Assembly: GCA_021776175.1 (NCBI GenBank)
Contig: JAJFGJ010000002.1
Coordinates: 124,001 to 188,000 of the forward strand
Direction: 5' to 3'
DNA: 64,000 bases
DNA from: Kiloniellaceae bacterium
GTDB lineage: Bacteria > Pseudomonadota > Alphaproteobacteria > Kiloniellales > J153
Below are positions 51,003 to 60,604 of the stretch, piece by piece. The notes beneath the pieces were generated by a model that searched no databases, was not told the DNA's origin, and saw only the letters and a list, made by a program, of their open reading frames with translations. The translations under genes were made by a program, and so were the position numbers. Each line of letters begins with the position of its first letter. The first letter of the stretch is position 1.

Positions 51003-52796
51003 TCAGATGTCTTTGGGCCGGTCGGAAAGGCCTTTGTCGATCTTCGATTCTATCTTGGGGACCTCTTCCGCCTCGGGCTCGAGGCTTAAGGCGCGGCGCC
51101 ATTGGAACCGCGCTTCCTGTTTGCGGCCAACGCGCCAGTAGGCGTCCCCGAGATGATCGTTGATCACCGGGTCCTGGGGGCGAAGTTCGACCGCGCGCTC
51201 CAGGTACTTCACCCCGAGAACGTATTCACCCAAGCGGAAATAGACCCAGCCCAGACTATCGACGATGAAGCCGTCGTCGGGCCGAAGCTCCACCGCCCGC
51301 ACCAGCATTCCCTTGGCCTTGTCGAAATGGAGCTTCTTCTCGATCCAGGAATAGGCCAGGTAATTCATGACGAAGGGTTGTTCCGGCTCCAGTTCAAGCG
51401 CGGTCAGGAAATCGCGTTCGGCGCGCGTCCATTCGGAAAGCCGCTCAAGGGCGATGCCGCGAAAATAAAACAAGGTCCAGTGGCGCCGCTCCGGCTTGCC
51501 GATGCGTGCCACCGCCCGGTCATAGGCTGAAACAGCCTCGGCGAAACGCTCGCTATTGCGCTGCAGGTTACCTAATTTAATCAGGGATTCGGCGCGTTTC
51601 GGCTCCAACTCGGCAAGCGTCTCCAACTCGGCCGCCGCTTCGTCGATCTTTTCCAGCCGTTCCAACTCCTCGGCGATACGCAGACCCACCATCCACGAGA
51701 ACGCCGAACTGGAAGGAATGTCACGGTAGGCGGCGATAGCCTCGGCGCTGCGATTTTGGCTCTGCAGGATCTCGCCCAAAAGAACCTTGGCGATCGCGAA
51801 CTCGGGATTCAACCGCAACGCCAAGTGCACATGCACGAGCCCGACGTCTTCAGCCCCTTCCTGCGATAGCAAACTGGCAAGATTGAACAGGGCTTCCGCG
51901 ATGCCCTGAGTGGAATTGCTCAAAACCGGCGGCGCCTGGCCCATGGTTCGCGCGCGCGCCAAGGCGGCTGCGATTATGCTCGAATCCGGGTTGGTTTTGA
52001 GAAACGCCTCGTAGAGTTCGACCGCGCGCGCGCGGTCGTCTTGCCGTTCGAAAAAATTGCCGGCCAGCCAGACCAGGCGCAGGCTCGGTTTACCGGCCTC
52101 TTTCAGGGCATGTTCGAACTCGGCGCGGGCTTGGCTGGCGTCGCCCAAGGCGTCGTTCATAAGGGCGGCATGAAGGCCATAAAAAACACCGAACCCGCTC
52201 TTGTTCCGCAGCGGGGAAATCTCGGTCATGGCGCCGGCGCCATCGCCCTCGATAACTCGGATCCACCCCTTCAGCACGGGTCCGGCAATGCCGCTCAAGC
52301 CCTTCTCGGGCATGGCCGCGAGGCGGGTCCGCGCTTGCGCTATGTCGCCGCGCTTAACCGCCTCGACAGCCAGAACAAGAATGGCCAGTCCGTTGCTTGG
52401 GCTATGGACCTCGATCCGCCGGGCGATTTCGGCCGCCTTTTCGTGGCGTCCATCGCCCGCCAGCAGAAGTAGCGAGCGGTTGAGCAGTTGAAGGTTATCG
52501 GGGTCGTAGGAAAGAGCGTGCAGCATGAAATCCGCGGCCGCCGATAAATCGCGCGCACGCCCGGCGTGCAACCCGGCCAGATAGGAGCCATAGGGAGATC
52601 CGGCCGAGGGATCGGCATCGCTGCGCGCCGAACTCTGAGCCGCCGCCAAGAGAATAAGTCCGCCGCGAGAGCGCCCCTCGGCCACTTCCGGCTCGCTCGC
52701 GCAGGCCGCCGTTAAAATCAGCAGAAGAGGCGCCAGAAGGCGCGGAAAACCGGCCGCCGATGGGCCAATACGGTTGGGAAGCGCTCTTAAGTTCAT
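51003..52796 (-). CDS. Tetratricopeptide-repeat lipoprotein
   Basis: The 597-residue product starts with a lipoprotein signal (RLLAPLLLILTAAC, lipobox Cys near residue 32). About a dozen TPR-like helix pairs follow, including YLAGLHAGRARDLSAAADFM, AELEPKRAESLIKLGNLQRN and SLGWVYFRLGEYVLGVKYLE. It is probably an outer- or inner-membrane anchored scaffold for protein-protein contacts. The ATG at 52796 is preferred to 52847 because it gives a normal signal peptide length. It is upstream of ispE by 6 bases. Confidence 0.85.
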   Translation of the reverse strand: MNLRALPNRIGPSAAGFPRLLAPLLLILTAACASEPEVAEGRSRGGLILLAAAQSSARSDADPSAGSPYGSYLAGLHAGRARDLSAAADFMLHALSYDPDNLQLLNRSLLLLAGDGRHEKAAEIARRIEVHSPSNGLAILVLAVEAVKRGDIAQARTRLAAMPEKGLSGIAGPVLKGWIRVIEGDGAGAMTEISPLRNKSGFGVFYGLHAALMNDALGDASQARAEFEHALKEAGKPSLRLVWLAGNFFERQDDRARAVELYEAFLKTNPDSSIIAAALARARTMGQAPPVLSNSTQGIAEALFNLASLLSQEGAEDVGLVHVHLALRLNPEFAIAKVLLGEILQSQNRSAEAIAAYRDIPSSSAFSWMVGLRIAEELERLEKIDEAAAELETLAELEPKRAESLIKLGNLQRNSERFAEAVSAYDRAVARIGKPERRHWTLFYFRGIALERLSEWTRAERDFLTALELEPEQPFVMNYLAYSWIEKKLHFDKAKGMLVRAVELRPDDGFIVDSLGWVYFRLGEYVLGVKYLERAVELRPQDPVINDHLGDAYWRVGRKQEARFQWRRALSLEPEAEEVPKIESKIDKGLSDRPKDI

Positions 52797-52985
52797 AGAT
52801 AGACCCTGTTTGCGCGGAAAGGGTGACTGGCGATCCGCCGCATCCACACGATCACTGGGCTAGTCGAGGGCCGACCGGCGCGGATACTCTCTCAAATTGG
52901 CACCGCGCGGCCCCCGGCACAAGAGCGGCCGCAGGCCAAAGCCTAGCCCAGAACGGTAACCAACCCTTGAATACAGGCACCGGCG

Positions 52986-54638
52986 CTACATGTTGGGGTA
53001 GTTCGGGCCGCCGCCTCCTTCGGGCGTAACCCAGTTGATATTCTGTGTCGGATCCTTGATATCGCAGGTTTTACAGTGGACGCAGTTCTGGGCGTTGATC
53101 TGAAGGCGCGGGTTTGAATCGTCAACGCCGCGCACGATCTCATAGACGCCGGCTGGGCAAAAGCGCTGCTCAGGGGCGTCGTAGAGCGCCAAATTATGGG
53201 CGATCGGCACACTTTCATCCTTGAGGGTCAGGTGGGCCGGCTGATCTTCCTCATGGTTGGTGCCTGACAGGAAGACAGACGACAGGCGGTCGAAAGACAC
53301 CTTCCCGTCCGGCCTCGGGTAATCGATCATCGGCGCCTCGGCCGCCGGTTTCAATGTTTCGTGGTCGCTATGGCTATGGTGCAGGGTCCAGGGGGCGCGG
53401 CCACCGAGCAGCTTCAAATCGAGGCCCCCGTGGATCATGCCGCCGAAAAGCCCCCAGCGGGCGAAACCGGGCCGGAAATTGCGCGCCTTGCGCAACTCCT
53501 CGTGGACCCACGATTGGCGAAGCAGCTCTGGATAAGCGTCCAGGACACCGCCGCCCGCGTCACCGCCCGCCAGCGCGTCGAACACCGCCTCGGCGGCGAC
53601 CATGCCACTTTTAAGGGCGTTATGACTGCCCTTGATCTTCGGCACGTTCAAAAGCCCGGCCGCGCAGCCGAGCAGTAGACCGCCGGGAAAAATGAGTTTT
53701 GGAACCGATTGCAGGCCGCCTTCATTTAGGGCCCGGGCGCCGTAGGCGATTCGCTTGCCGCCTTCGAACATGGGGCGAATCTTGGGGTGGGTCTTGAAGC
53801 GCTGGAATTCCTCGAACGGCGAAAGATGCGGGTTCGCGTAATCGAGGCCGACGACATATCCGACCGAGGCCTGATTACCCTCCATGTGGTAAATGAAGGA
53901 GCCGCCCCAGGTCTTGCGGTCCACCGGCCAACCGGCGGTGTGGACAATCCGGCCTTGCCGGTGTTGGGACGGATCCAATTCCCAAAGCTCTTTCATGCCA
54001 AGGCCGTAGGTCGGTGGATCGGAATCTTCGCACAAGCCGTAGCGTGTCATCAAAGACTTGCTCAGCGAGCCCCGGCAACCTTCGGCGAACAAGGTGTACT
54101 TGGCGTGCAGTTCCATGCCCGGCTGGTAGCTGTCCTTACGCGCGCCATCTTTGCCGATGCCCATATCCCCGGTGGCGACGCCGCGCACATGGCCTTGCTC
54201 GTCATAGAGGACTTCCGCCGCGGCGAAGCCCGGATAAACCTCGGTGCCCAGGGATTCCGCCTGCTCGCCCAGCCAGCGGCACAAATTACCCAAGGAAATA
54301 ATATAGTTACCGTGGTTTTGCATCTGCGCCGGCAAGAGGCCGGTCGGGATACCGAACCCTCTCTTTTCGGTCAGAAAAAGAAACTTCTCCTCGCCGGCCA
54401 GCGTGTTTAGCGGCGCGCCTTTGTCCTGCCAGTCGGGGATAAGCTCGTTAAGGGCCTGGGGCTCGAAAACCGCGCCTGAGAGAATATGCGCGCCCACTTC
54501 GGAACCCTTCTCCAAGACGCAGACACTGATATCCTGACCGCGTTCAGCGCTAAGTTGCCGCAGACGAATCGCGGCGCCCAGCCCGGCCGGACCGGCGCCC
54601 ACGATCACCACGTCGAATTCCATCGACTCCCGTTCCAT
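52986..54638 (-). CDS. etfQO: Electron transfer flavoprotein:ubiquinone oxidoreductase
   Basis: The 550-residue protein has the FAD loop [34 protein letters not shown], the quinone-binding region [22 protein letters not shown], and a C-terminal 4Fe-4S ferredoxin domain with CPAGVYEI and [21 protein letters not shown] passes electrons from acyl-CoA and amine dehydrogenases, via ETF, into the quinone pool at the membrane. It lies 114 bases downstream of rquA on the same strand, which suggests a link with rhodoquinone. Confidence 0.96.
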   Translation of the reverse strand: MERESMEFDVVIVGAGPAGLGAAIRLRQLSAERGQDISVCVLEKGSEVGAHILSGAVFEPQALNELIPDWQDKGAPLNTLAGEEKFLFLTEKRGFGIPTGLLPAQMQNHGNYIISLGNLCRWLGEQAESLGTEVYPGFAAAEVLYDEQGHVRGVATGDMGIGKDGARKDSYQPGMELHAKYTLFAEGCRGSLSKSLMTRYGLCEDSDPPTYGLGMKELWELDPSQHRQGRIVHTAGWPVDRKTWGGSFIYHMEGNQASVGYVVGLDYANPHLSPFEEFQRFKTHPKIRPMFEGGKRIAYGARALNEGGLQSVPKLIFPGGLLLGCAAGLLNVPKIKGSHNALKSGMVAAEAVFDALAGGDAGGGVLDAYPELLRQSWVHEELRKARNFRPGFARWGLFGGMIHGGLDLKLLGGRAPWTLHHSHSDHETLKPAAEAPMIDYPRPDGKVSFDRLSSVFLSGTNHEEDQPAHLTLKDESVPIAHNLALYDAPEQRFCPAGVYEIVRGVDDSNPRLQINAQNCVHCKTCDIKDPTQNINWVTPEGGGGPNYPNM

Positions 54639-54752
54639 GGTGTCGTTCCCTTATCCCAAGGATTACTCTCGCGCCGCCCCGGGGCGCGGCCATAACCGCA
54701 TCGTGGCTAGAGATAATACACAATGGCCCGCGCCGGCCATCATGAAACAACT

Positions 54753-55496
54753 CTATGACACTTGCTGGAGTTCAATGGAAGCGGGCCGGCGGGCGACCGT
54801 CTTTTGATACAGGCCGCCGAAATAGGTCTGCTTGGACCAGCCGAATCGCGCCGCTTCACGGGCATAATCGGAAATCTCGTGGTCCCAGAGCCCCTTGGCG
54901 AAGGGCTCCAGGGTATCGAAGACGCGGCTCATAACCGGCTTGAGCGGGTGGGCCCAGTGCGGGCGGTGATAGTCGACGAATATCACCTTGCCACCCGGCG
55001 GAACGCAATCGAGCAAGGCGTTGACCACCCTGCGTTTGTAGTCCTCCGGCACTTCGTGGAGCAGGAAGAAGCAACACACTGCGTCGTAGCCGCCGCCGCG
55101 CAAGTCGGCGGCACAGCTGACGCGCGTGCTGGCGTTCGCGAAACGGCTTAGCTTGCGCTTGCAGTTCTCAATTTGCAAAGGCGCTATATCGGTCACGTCA
55201 AGGTGCCCATCCGGCCCCAGATGCTCAGCGACGCTGGGCGAGAAATCGCCATAGACGCAAGCCGGCTGCAAGACCCGCTGTCCGGGGCGCACTTCGGCAA
55301 GCGTCGCATTCAATAGCCTGCGGTAATTGCCCCAAAGAATAGCCGAGACAATCAGCGGCCGATCCAACCACTTCAAGTTACGCGAATCCAGGTAGGCCCA
55401 GTCGTAAGTCTCCTTGAGGTAAGGGGGAAGGGGCGACGCCTCGGGCCGCCGCCCCATGCATGGCGCGCTTTCGATCGCCGATTGTTCAAGACTCAC
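54753..55496 (-). CDS. rquA: Rhodoquinone biosynthesis protein RquA
   Basis: The 247-residue SAM-fold protein has the distinctive RquA series: YLKETYDWAYLDSRN, VSAILWGNYRRLLNA, GQRVLQPACVYGDFSPSVAE, DAVCCFFLLHEVPEDYKRRV, PPGGKVIFVDYHRPHWAHPL and KQTYFGGLYQK. RquA converts ubiquinone to rhodoquinone, taking the amino group from SAM instead of methylating. Rhodoquinone lets fumarate reductase run in anaerobic respiration. Presence here implies an anaerobic or micro-aerobic mode. An FNR/FixK-like box is 155 bases upstream. The only plausible alternative is a general SAM methyltransferase, but the motif match is strong. Confidence 0.88.
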   Translation of the reverse strand: MSLEQSAIESAPCMGRRPEASPLPPYLKETYDWAYLDSRNLKWLDRPLIVSAILWGNYRRLLNATLAEVRPGQRVLQPACVYGDFSPSVAEHLGPDGHLDVTDIAPLQIENCKRKLSRFANASTRVSCAADLRGGGYDAVCCFFLLHEVPEDYKRRVVNALLDCVPPGGKVIFVDYHRPHWAHPLKPVMSRVFDTLEPFAKGLWDHEISDYAREAARFGWSKQTYFGGLYQKTVARRPASIELQQVS

Positions 55497-55650
55497 AATA
55501 CACTGCCTCCGCCGTTGCTTGAGCGTTCTAGAAAGTCATCGCGCGCATGACCTTATCGTGGGCCAGGCCGTGGTGGCACGAAATATTCGAACGGGTTGAA
55601 GCGAACGTTGCTCATTGCAAGACCGATACCCCAATTCGGCGAGAAATATG

Positions 55651-55664
55651 TTGATTTAAGTCAT
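55651..55664. promoter_or_regulatory. FNR/FixK-like box upstream of rquA
   Basis: TTGAT-TTAA-GTCAT matches the alphaproteobacterial FnrL/FixK consensus TTGAY-N4-RTCAA at nine of ten fixed positions. It sits between the divergent rquA and uracil-glycosylase genes. Oxygen-responsive control of rhodoquinone synthesis would make sense. Confidence 0.5.
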
Positions 55665-55750
55665 GGTTTTTCGCACCAGGAGACGAACCGGGAATCCACG
55701 AGCTTGGACAGCGCGTTTTCCGCGCGCGGCGGGCCTGCTATGCTGGCGTC

Positions 55751-56548
55751 ATGGAATCGAAGGAAACATCCCTGGCCGCCTTGCGCTGGCTGGTCGAGGC
55801 CGGTGCCGACGAGGCCGTCGATGAGGTGGCGCATGACCGCATGGCCCGCCACGCGGCCGCGCCGCCCGGACCCGGGGCGCGCTCACCCAAACCGGCCGCT
55901 CCCAAACTAACCTCGAACGACGCTGTCTTGGCCTCGGCGCGCGATCTGGCTCGTGGCGCGCAAGACCTGGCGCAGCTTCGCGCGGCCCTGGATTCCTTCG
56001 ATGGCTGCCCCCTGCGCCACGACGCGACCAACCTGGTTTTCGCCGACGGCGATCCGCGGGCGCGGGTCATGATTCTGGGCGAAGGGCCGGGTGCCGAGGA
56101 AGACCGGCAAGGCCTGCCCTTCGTCGGCGCTTCGGGCCGGTTGCTCGATCGCATGCTGGCTTGCATCGGCCTGGACCGGACCAGCGTGTACATCAGCAAC
56201 GTTCTGTTCTGGCGCCCGCCGGGCAATCGCACCCCGACCGGGCACGAACTTGCCGCGTGCCTGCCCTTCGTCGAGCGGCACATAGAACTGGTCGACCCAG
56301 CATTTCTGTTCTTGATCGGCGGCACCCCGGCCAAGACGCTTCTGGGCCGTAGCGAGGGTATCCTGCGTCTGCGCGGCAAATGGGCCCATTATCAGCACCC
56401 AGGCATGCCCCGCCCCATCCCCGCCTTGCCGAGCCTGCACCCGGCCTATCTGCTGCGCCAGCCGGGCCAAAAACGCTTGGCCTGGCAAGACCTTATGGCC
56501 CTGCAAGCGGCGATCCGATCGGGCAGGGATCCCTTGTTGGCAGGCTAA
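55751..56548 (+). CDS. Uracil-DNA glycosylase family 4-like
   Basis: The 265-residue protein has a variable N-terminal extension (about 75 residues) and then a UDG superfamily domain. It shows [17 protein letters not shown], the catalytic loop [40 protein letters not shown] and the His motif [12 protein letters not shown]. It should remove uracil from DNA in base excision repair. Family 4 enzymes bind an Fe-S cluster with four Cys; only some of the ligands are evident here, so cluster binding is uncertain. It is divergent from rquA. Confidence 0.88.
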   Translation: MESKETSLAALRWLVEAGADEAVDEVAHDRMARHAAAPPGPGARSPKPAAPKLTSNDAVLASARDLARGAQDLAQLRAALDSFDGCPLRHDATNLVFADGDPRARVMILGEGPGAEEDRQGLPFVGASGRLLDRMLACIGLDRTSVYISNVLFWRPPGNRTPTGHELAACLPFVERHIELVDPAFLFLIGGTPAKTLLGRSEGILRLRGKWAHYQHPGMPRPIPALPSLHPAYLLRQPGQKRLAWQDLMALQAAIRSGRDPLLAG

Positions 56549-56659
56549 TCGTTAAGGCGATCTTCACGCCAAAAAGCGATTCTACGAGGCTATCGGAGAG
56601 GCATGAGTTGCCTCGCTTTGGGCGAATAGTTAACGTATCCCGCAAACAAGGGGGCTAAA

Positions 56660-58549
56660 GTGCGTTTGGTTCGCGATTCCCGGCAAGTTCGGGCGGTTCG
56701 CCGCTGTGTTTTGGGGTTTGGAGTGGCATGGCTTGCCCTGGGCGCCATGACCGCCGCCGCCGAAGCCGCGCCGGCGGACGGATCGCTGGTTGTGATCCCG
56801 GCGGCGGGCGGCGCGATGGCGCACGCCTCCTCGCACGAAAGGCTGCGCTTGCCCCAGGTCCTGTCGGACCAGGACGCCGGGCTTTACCGCGAGATCTTCA
56901 GCCTCCAGAAAAGCGGCAAGTGGAAAGCGGCGGACGTGCGCATCGCGCGGCTGACGGACCGGCGCCTGATGGGCCATGTCCTGGGGCAGCGCTATATGCA
57001 CCCGACGGCCTATCGCTCCAAGTATAAGGAATTGCGCGCTTGGATGGCCGCCTATGCCGACCATCCCGAGGCGCGCCGAATCTATAAACTGGCGGTCAAG
57101 CGGCGGCCCAAGAATTACCTGCGGCCAGCGCCGCCGGCGGTGCGCAAGGCCAGCCTGGGAAGCCCGGCATACAGGCCGGCGAGCACCTACCGCTCGACCA
57201 AGCGCCTGGGCTCGAAAAAACGGCGCCAAGCCCGGCGCCTGAAACGCCAAATTCGGCGCAATGTGCTGCGTACCCGGCTGTCGGTTACCGAGGAGCTGCT
57301 GAATAGCCGCCGGACCGAAGCCTTGCTGGACGCGGTGGAAATCGACATGGGCCGCAGCGATGTCGCGGCCGCCTGGTACTACTTCGGGCGCGATGAAAAA
57401 GCCTATGGCCTGGCCAGCGCGGCGGCGGCGCGATCGGGCGATCATGTCGCCATCGCCAATTGGACCGCCGGCTTGGCCGCTTGGCGCCTCGGCAATTTAG
57501 AGCACGCGCGAAAACACTTCGAGGCCTTGGCCCTGTCCAAGCAGGTGTCGAGCTGGAACGCGGCCTCCGGCGCGTATTGGGCGGCGCGCGCGAATCTCAA
57601 ACTGCGGCGGCCAAGCGAGATGAGCAAATGGCTATCGCGGGCGGCGCAGTATCCGCGCACCTTTTACGGCCTGCTCGCGCTTCGTGCCCTGGGCCTGCAA
57701 CCGAGCTTCGAGTTCACGCGGCACAAGCTGGAACCCGAGATGCTTGCCCGGCTCGAGGCCGAACCGACCAGCGCCCGCGCCCTCGCCCTCATACAAATAG
57801 GCCAGAATCGGCGCGCGGAGATGGAACTGCGCGCCATGAACGCTTGGGCCGGCGCGGAAATGACACGCGCCCTTCTAGCCTTGGCCGAACGCGCGCAGAT
57901 GGCGTCGTTGTCGTTCCGCCTAGGCAACCGCCTGGCGCTCGCCGAGCATCCCAACGCGGCGCTGGGCCCGCTGGATGTCGCGCTTTATCCAATTCCCCCG
58001 TGGCGCCCGGATAGCGGTTTCAAGATCGACCGGGCCCTGGTCTACGCTCTTATCCGGCAGGAATCCGGATTCAACCCCAAGGCCAAGAGCCCCGACGGCG
58101 CCCGCGGCCTCATGCAACTCATGCCGCGCACCGCCGGCTATATGGCCCGCGACCGCGGATATCGGCGTTCCAAGCGGAGCAAGCTATTCGATCCGGGCAT
58201 CAACTTGGAGCTTGGCCAGCGCTATATCACGCATTTGTTGGGCCATGCCTACGTGCAAGGCAATTTGTTTCGACTGACCGCGGCCTACAACGGCGGGCCG
58301 GGGAATCTCAATAAGTGGCAACGTAAGATGGACTATGGGGACGATCCCCTGCTATTTATCGAGAGTCTGCCGTCCAAGGAGACCCGCCTTTTCATCGAAC
58401 GAGTGCTGACCAACCTATGGATTTACCGCATGCGCCTGGGCCAGGAGGCCCCCTCCCTCGACGGCTTAGCCGCCGGACGCTGGCCGCTCTACGTGCCGCT
58501 CGATACCGCGACACCGGAGCTTGCCAGCCGTGAGTCCATCAGCAACTAG
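56660..58549 (+). CDS. slt: Soluble lytic murein transglycosylase (Slt type)
   Basis: The start is GTG with AAGGGGG upstream. A signal sequence (VAWLALGAMTAAAEAAPA) is followed by an alpha-helical superhelix (about 60-430). The C-terminal SLT domain contains the catalytic Glu in YALIRQESGFNPKAKSPDGA, then GLMQLMPRTA, LELGQRYI and AAYNGGPGNLNKW. It cleaves the peptidoglycan glycan strand in the periplasm with formation of 1,6-anhydro ends. The 629-residue length fits Slt70 enzymes. Its 3' end overlaps the moaB start region by 20 bases. Confidence 0.92.
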   Translation: MRLVRDSRQVRAVRRCVLGFGVAWLALGAMTAAAEAAPADGSLVVIPAAGGAMAHASSHERLRLPQVLSDQDAGLYREIFSLQKSGKWKAADVRIARLTDRRLMGHVLGQRYMHPTAYRSKYKELRAWMAAYADHPEARRIYKLAVKRRPKNYLRPAPPAVRKASLGSPAYRPASTYRSTKRLGSKKRRQARRLKRQIRRNVLRTRLSVTEELLNSRRTEALLDAVEIDMGRSDVAAAWYYFGRDEKAYGLASAAAARSGDHVAIANWTAGLAAWRLGNLEHARKHFEALALSKQVSSWNAASGAYWAARANLKLRRPSEMSKWLSRAAQYPRTFYGLLALRALGLQPSFEFTRHKLEPEMLARLEAEPTSARALALIQIGQNRRAEMELRAMNAWAGAEMTRALLALAERAQMASLSFRLGNRLALAEHPNAALGPLDVALYPIPPWRPDSGFKIDRALVYALIRQESGFNPKAKSPDGARGLMQLMPRTAGYMARDRGYRRSKRSKLFDPGINLELGQRYITHLLGHAYVQGNLFRLTAAYNGGPGNLNKWQRKMDYGDDPLLFIESLPSKETRLFIERVLTNLWIYRMRLGQEAPSLDGLAAGRWPLYVPLDTATPELASRESISN

Positions 58550-59084
58550 CCGTATCGACGAAAGCAAGCCCTTCCAGCCGGTCCGCATCGCGGTTCTGAC
58601 CGTTTCCGATACCCGCACCCTGGACGACGACAAGTCCGGCCGCACCCTCACCGAGATGATCGCCGCCGACGGCCATGTCATCGCCCGGCGCGAGATCGTG
58701 AAGGACGACATGGCGGCCATCGTCGCGTGTCTGCGTAGCTATATCGAAGACCCCGAGATCGATGTCGTGATTTCGACCGGCGGCACCGGCGTGACCGGGC
58801 GCGACATCACGCCGGAAGCTTTCAAGCAGGTCATGGAGAAAGAGATCGAGGGTTTCGGCGAATTGTTCCGCTGGCTCAGCTTCGAAAAGATCGGCACCTC
58901 GACCATGCAAAGCCGCGCCCTGGGCGGCGTCGCCATGGGAACCTATCTTTTCGCCCTGCCCGGCTCGCCCTCCGCGTGCCGCGACGGCTGGCAGGGTATC
59001 TTGCGGCAGCAATTGGATATCCGGACCGGGCCGTGCAACCTGGCCGAACTCATGCCGCGCCTGAAAGAGCATCTCGAGACCTAA
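58530..59084 (+). CDS. moaB: Molybdenum cofactor biosynthesis protein MoaB
   Basis: The 184-residue product has [70 protein letters not shown] (read in the protein as a Glu-Phe-Arg-rich helix) and [15 protein letters not shown]. MoaB/MogA proteins adenylylate molybdopterin before molybdenum insertion. GTG at 58530 is preferred over a TTG at 58521 because GGAG lies 10 bases upstream; the 5' end overlaps slt. Its 3' end overlaps the DUF2064 gene tail by 35 bases. Confidence 0.92.
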   Translation: MSPSATSRIDESKPFQPVRIAVLTVSDTRTLDDDKSGRTLTEMIAADGHVIARREIVKDDMAAIVACLRSYIEDPEIDVVISTGGTGVTGRDITPEAFKQVMEKEIEGFGELFRWLSFEKIGTSTMQSRALGGVAMGTYLFALPGSPSACRDGWQGILRQQLDIRTGPCNLAELMPRLKEHLET

Positions 59085-59664
59085 ATTCCATCAGGTCGGC
59101 GCCGGTATCTATGTCCGCGAGCTGCTCCAAATAAGCGACACGAAACCGGCGCAGGTTCGCGAGCGTATCGGCGCGGGTATGGGCACTGGACCAGCGCACT
59201 TGAGCGAAGGGATCGCGCGGGCCGGGCCGGCGCCGCGCCGCGCCGATCAGCCAATAACCGCCGTCGGCCGCCGGGCCGAAAACCCAGTCATTCGACCCAA
59301 GGGCACACAGGGCCCCGGCGATATGGCCACGCCGCAAGTCCGGAATGTCGGTGCCGACAATGACCACGGGGCCGGGCGGCAGGCCGTGCAGGAACCGCCC
59401 CATGCGCGCGCCCAGATCGCCCCGCCCTTGGGGGACAATCCGGTACCGCCCGCGCCCCACGGGATTGCGCGCCGCGCGATCCGGCGTCATGGCCAGCCAC
59501 AGCGTCCAACGCCGATCGCGGCCCAGCTCGCGTAGTAGCTTCGCCAAATTCCGCCGGTAAAAATTCAAGGCCGCGAGCGCCCCGATATCGCGCGCCAGGC
59601 GGCGCTTGACCGCCCCCAGACGCGGCGCCCGCGCCATGACCACCAGATGCGCGCGCCGGGTCAT
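59050..59664 (-). CDS. DUF2064 (TIGR04282-type) glycosyltransferase-like protein
   Basis: The 204-residue product has LVVMARAPRLGAVKRRLARD at the start, VVIVGTDIPDLRRGHIAGAL in the middle and WVFGPAADGGYWLIGAARR, the nucleotide-diphosphosugar-transferase-like pattern of DUF2064. This family usually accompanies TIGR04283 glycosyltransferases, as here (59866-60567). The reaction is unknown. The ATG at 59664 is used because the longer frame begins with TTG in a repeat. It overlaps moaB by 35 bases at its 3' end. Confidence 0.85.
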   Translation of the reverse strand: MTRRAHLVVMARAPRLGAVKRRLARDIGALAALNFYRRNLAKLLRELGRDRRWTLWLAMTPDRAARNPVGRGRYRIVPQGRGDLGARMGRFLHGLPPGPVVIVGTDIPDLRRGHIAGALCALGSNDWVFGPAADGGYWLIGAARRRPGPRDPFAQVRWSSAHTRADTLANLRRFRVAYLEQLADIDTGADLMEFRSRDALSGAA

Positions 59665-59704
59665 GCGGGCACCGGGCTTTCGCAAGGAAAGTCACCCCCA
59701 CCCC

Positions 59705-59830
59705 GGCCCTCCCCCCTCAAGGGGGAGGGGGAAGAAAGCGGAGTCATATGGACAGACGCCCCCAGCATTGGCTCGGGCGCAAGGGGCCGCACCGGCCTTA
59801 CACTCCCTCCCCCCTTGAGGGGGAGGGTTA
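59705..59830. repeat. Pair of inverted intergenic palindromes
   Basis: Two hairpins (59707-59729 and 59805-59827) each have CCCTCCCCC / GGGGGAGGG stems, and the two units are inverted copies of each other. They fill the 200-base gap between two minus-strand genes. Similar G/C palindromes occur as dispersed repeats in alphaproteobacteria. Confidence 0.8.
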
Positions 59831-59865
59831 GGGTGGGGGGGTGCGGCGGCGAATTCATCTCGGAA

Positions 59866-60567
59866 TCATCCGTAAAGCCGCTTCAAGGTTTCCGGCGATA
59901 GCCCCAAGAAATAGAGTAAGAGGATCGCCAGGTTGCGCAAGGGCCGCAACCACCAGCCCCCAGCCCGGTAACGCGCGGCGGAGGTAAGCGCGGCCACGTC
60001 CAGCTCAACCAGTCCGCGCCGTCCTACGCGGCGCACGAAATCGACATCCTCCATGAGCGGCAGGGGCCGAAAACCGCCGAGCGCATCATAGAGCCCACGC
60101 GATATCAACAACCCCTGGTCGCCATAGGGCAAAGCCAGAGCACGGCCGCGCCAGCGCGCGAGCCGTTCGATCCGCCGGGCGCGAGGATCGGCATCGTCCA
60201 AGGTAAATCGAAACACCGCCGCGCGGTCTTCGCTGCCCGGCGCGGCCATAAATTCACGCACCGCTACTGCCCAGCCTGCCTCCAACACCGTGTCGGCGTG
60301 CAAAAACAAAATCCAAGGCGAGGTTGCCGCCGCCGCGCCCGCCACCAGTTGCAAGCCCCGGCCAGGGGGGCTTTCCAGAACCCGCGCGCCGCCTTCTTGC
60401 GCCACGGCCCTGGTCCCGTCTCGCGACCCGCCATCGACCGCCAGCACCTCGCCTACCAGGCCGCACCGCCGCCCCTCGTCCAAAGCCCGCAGGGCCGCCG
60501 CAAGAGTCGGCGCCGCGTTGAGAGCGGGAACGACGACATCGAGAGTGACGGAAAGAGTCTGACTCAT
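59866..60567 (-). CDS. TIGR04283-type glycosyltransferase family 2 protein
   Basis: The 233-residue GT-A protein has LDVVVPALNAAPTLAAALRAL, AVDGGSRDGTRAVAQEGGAR, LESPPGRGLQLVAGAAAATS, ILFLHADTVLEAGW and PYGDQGLLISRGLYDALGGF, the TIGR04283 signature. Some members belong to arsenosugar pathways; the family is also found with DUF2064 outside arsenic loci, as here, so no arsenic role is claimed. It is probably co-transcribed with the DUF2064 gene, though 201 bases of palindromic repeats separate them. Confidence 0.85.
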   Translation of the reverse strand: MSQTLSVTLDVVVPALNAAPTLAAALRALDEGRRCGLVGEVLAVDGGSRDGTRAVAQEGGARVLESPPGRGLQLVAGAAAATSPWILFLHADTVLEAGWAVAVREFMAAPGSEDRAAVFRFTLDDADPRARRIERLARWRGRALALPYGDQGLLISRGLYDALGGFRPLPLMEDVDFVRRVGRRGLVELDVAALTSAARYRAGGWWLRPLRNLAILLLYFLGLSPETLKRLYG

Positions 60568-60604
60568 GACCGGGTCTTAGCACAGGGGCGCCCACTGAGG
60601 GAGC

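Noticed and set aside
59866-60567. Arsenosugar biosynthesis role
   Set aside because: The family match is good, but no arsM/arsS or other arsenic genes are nearby, so the specific role is not supported.
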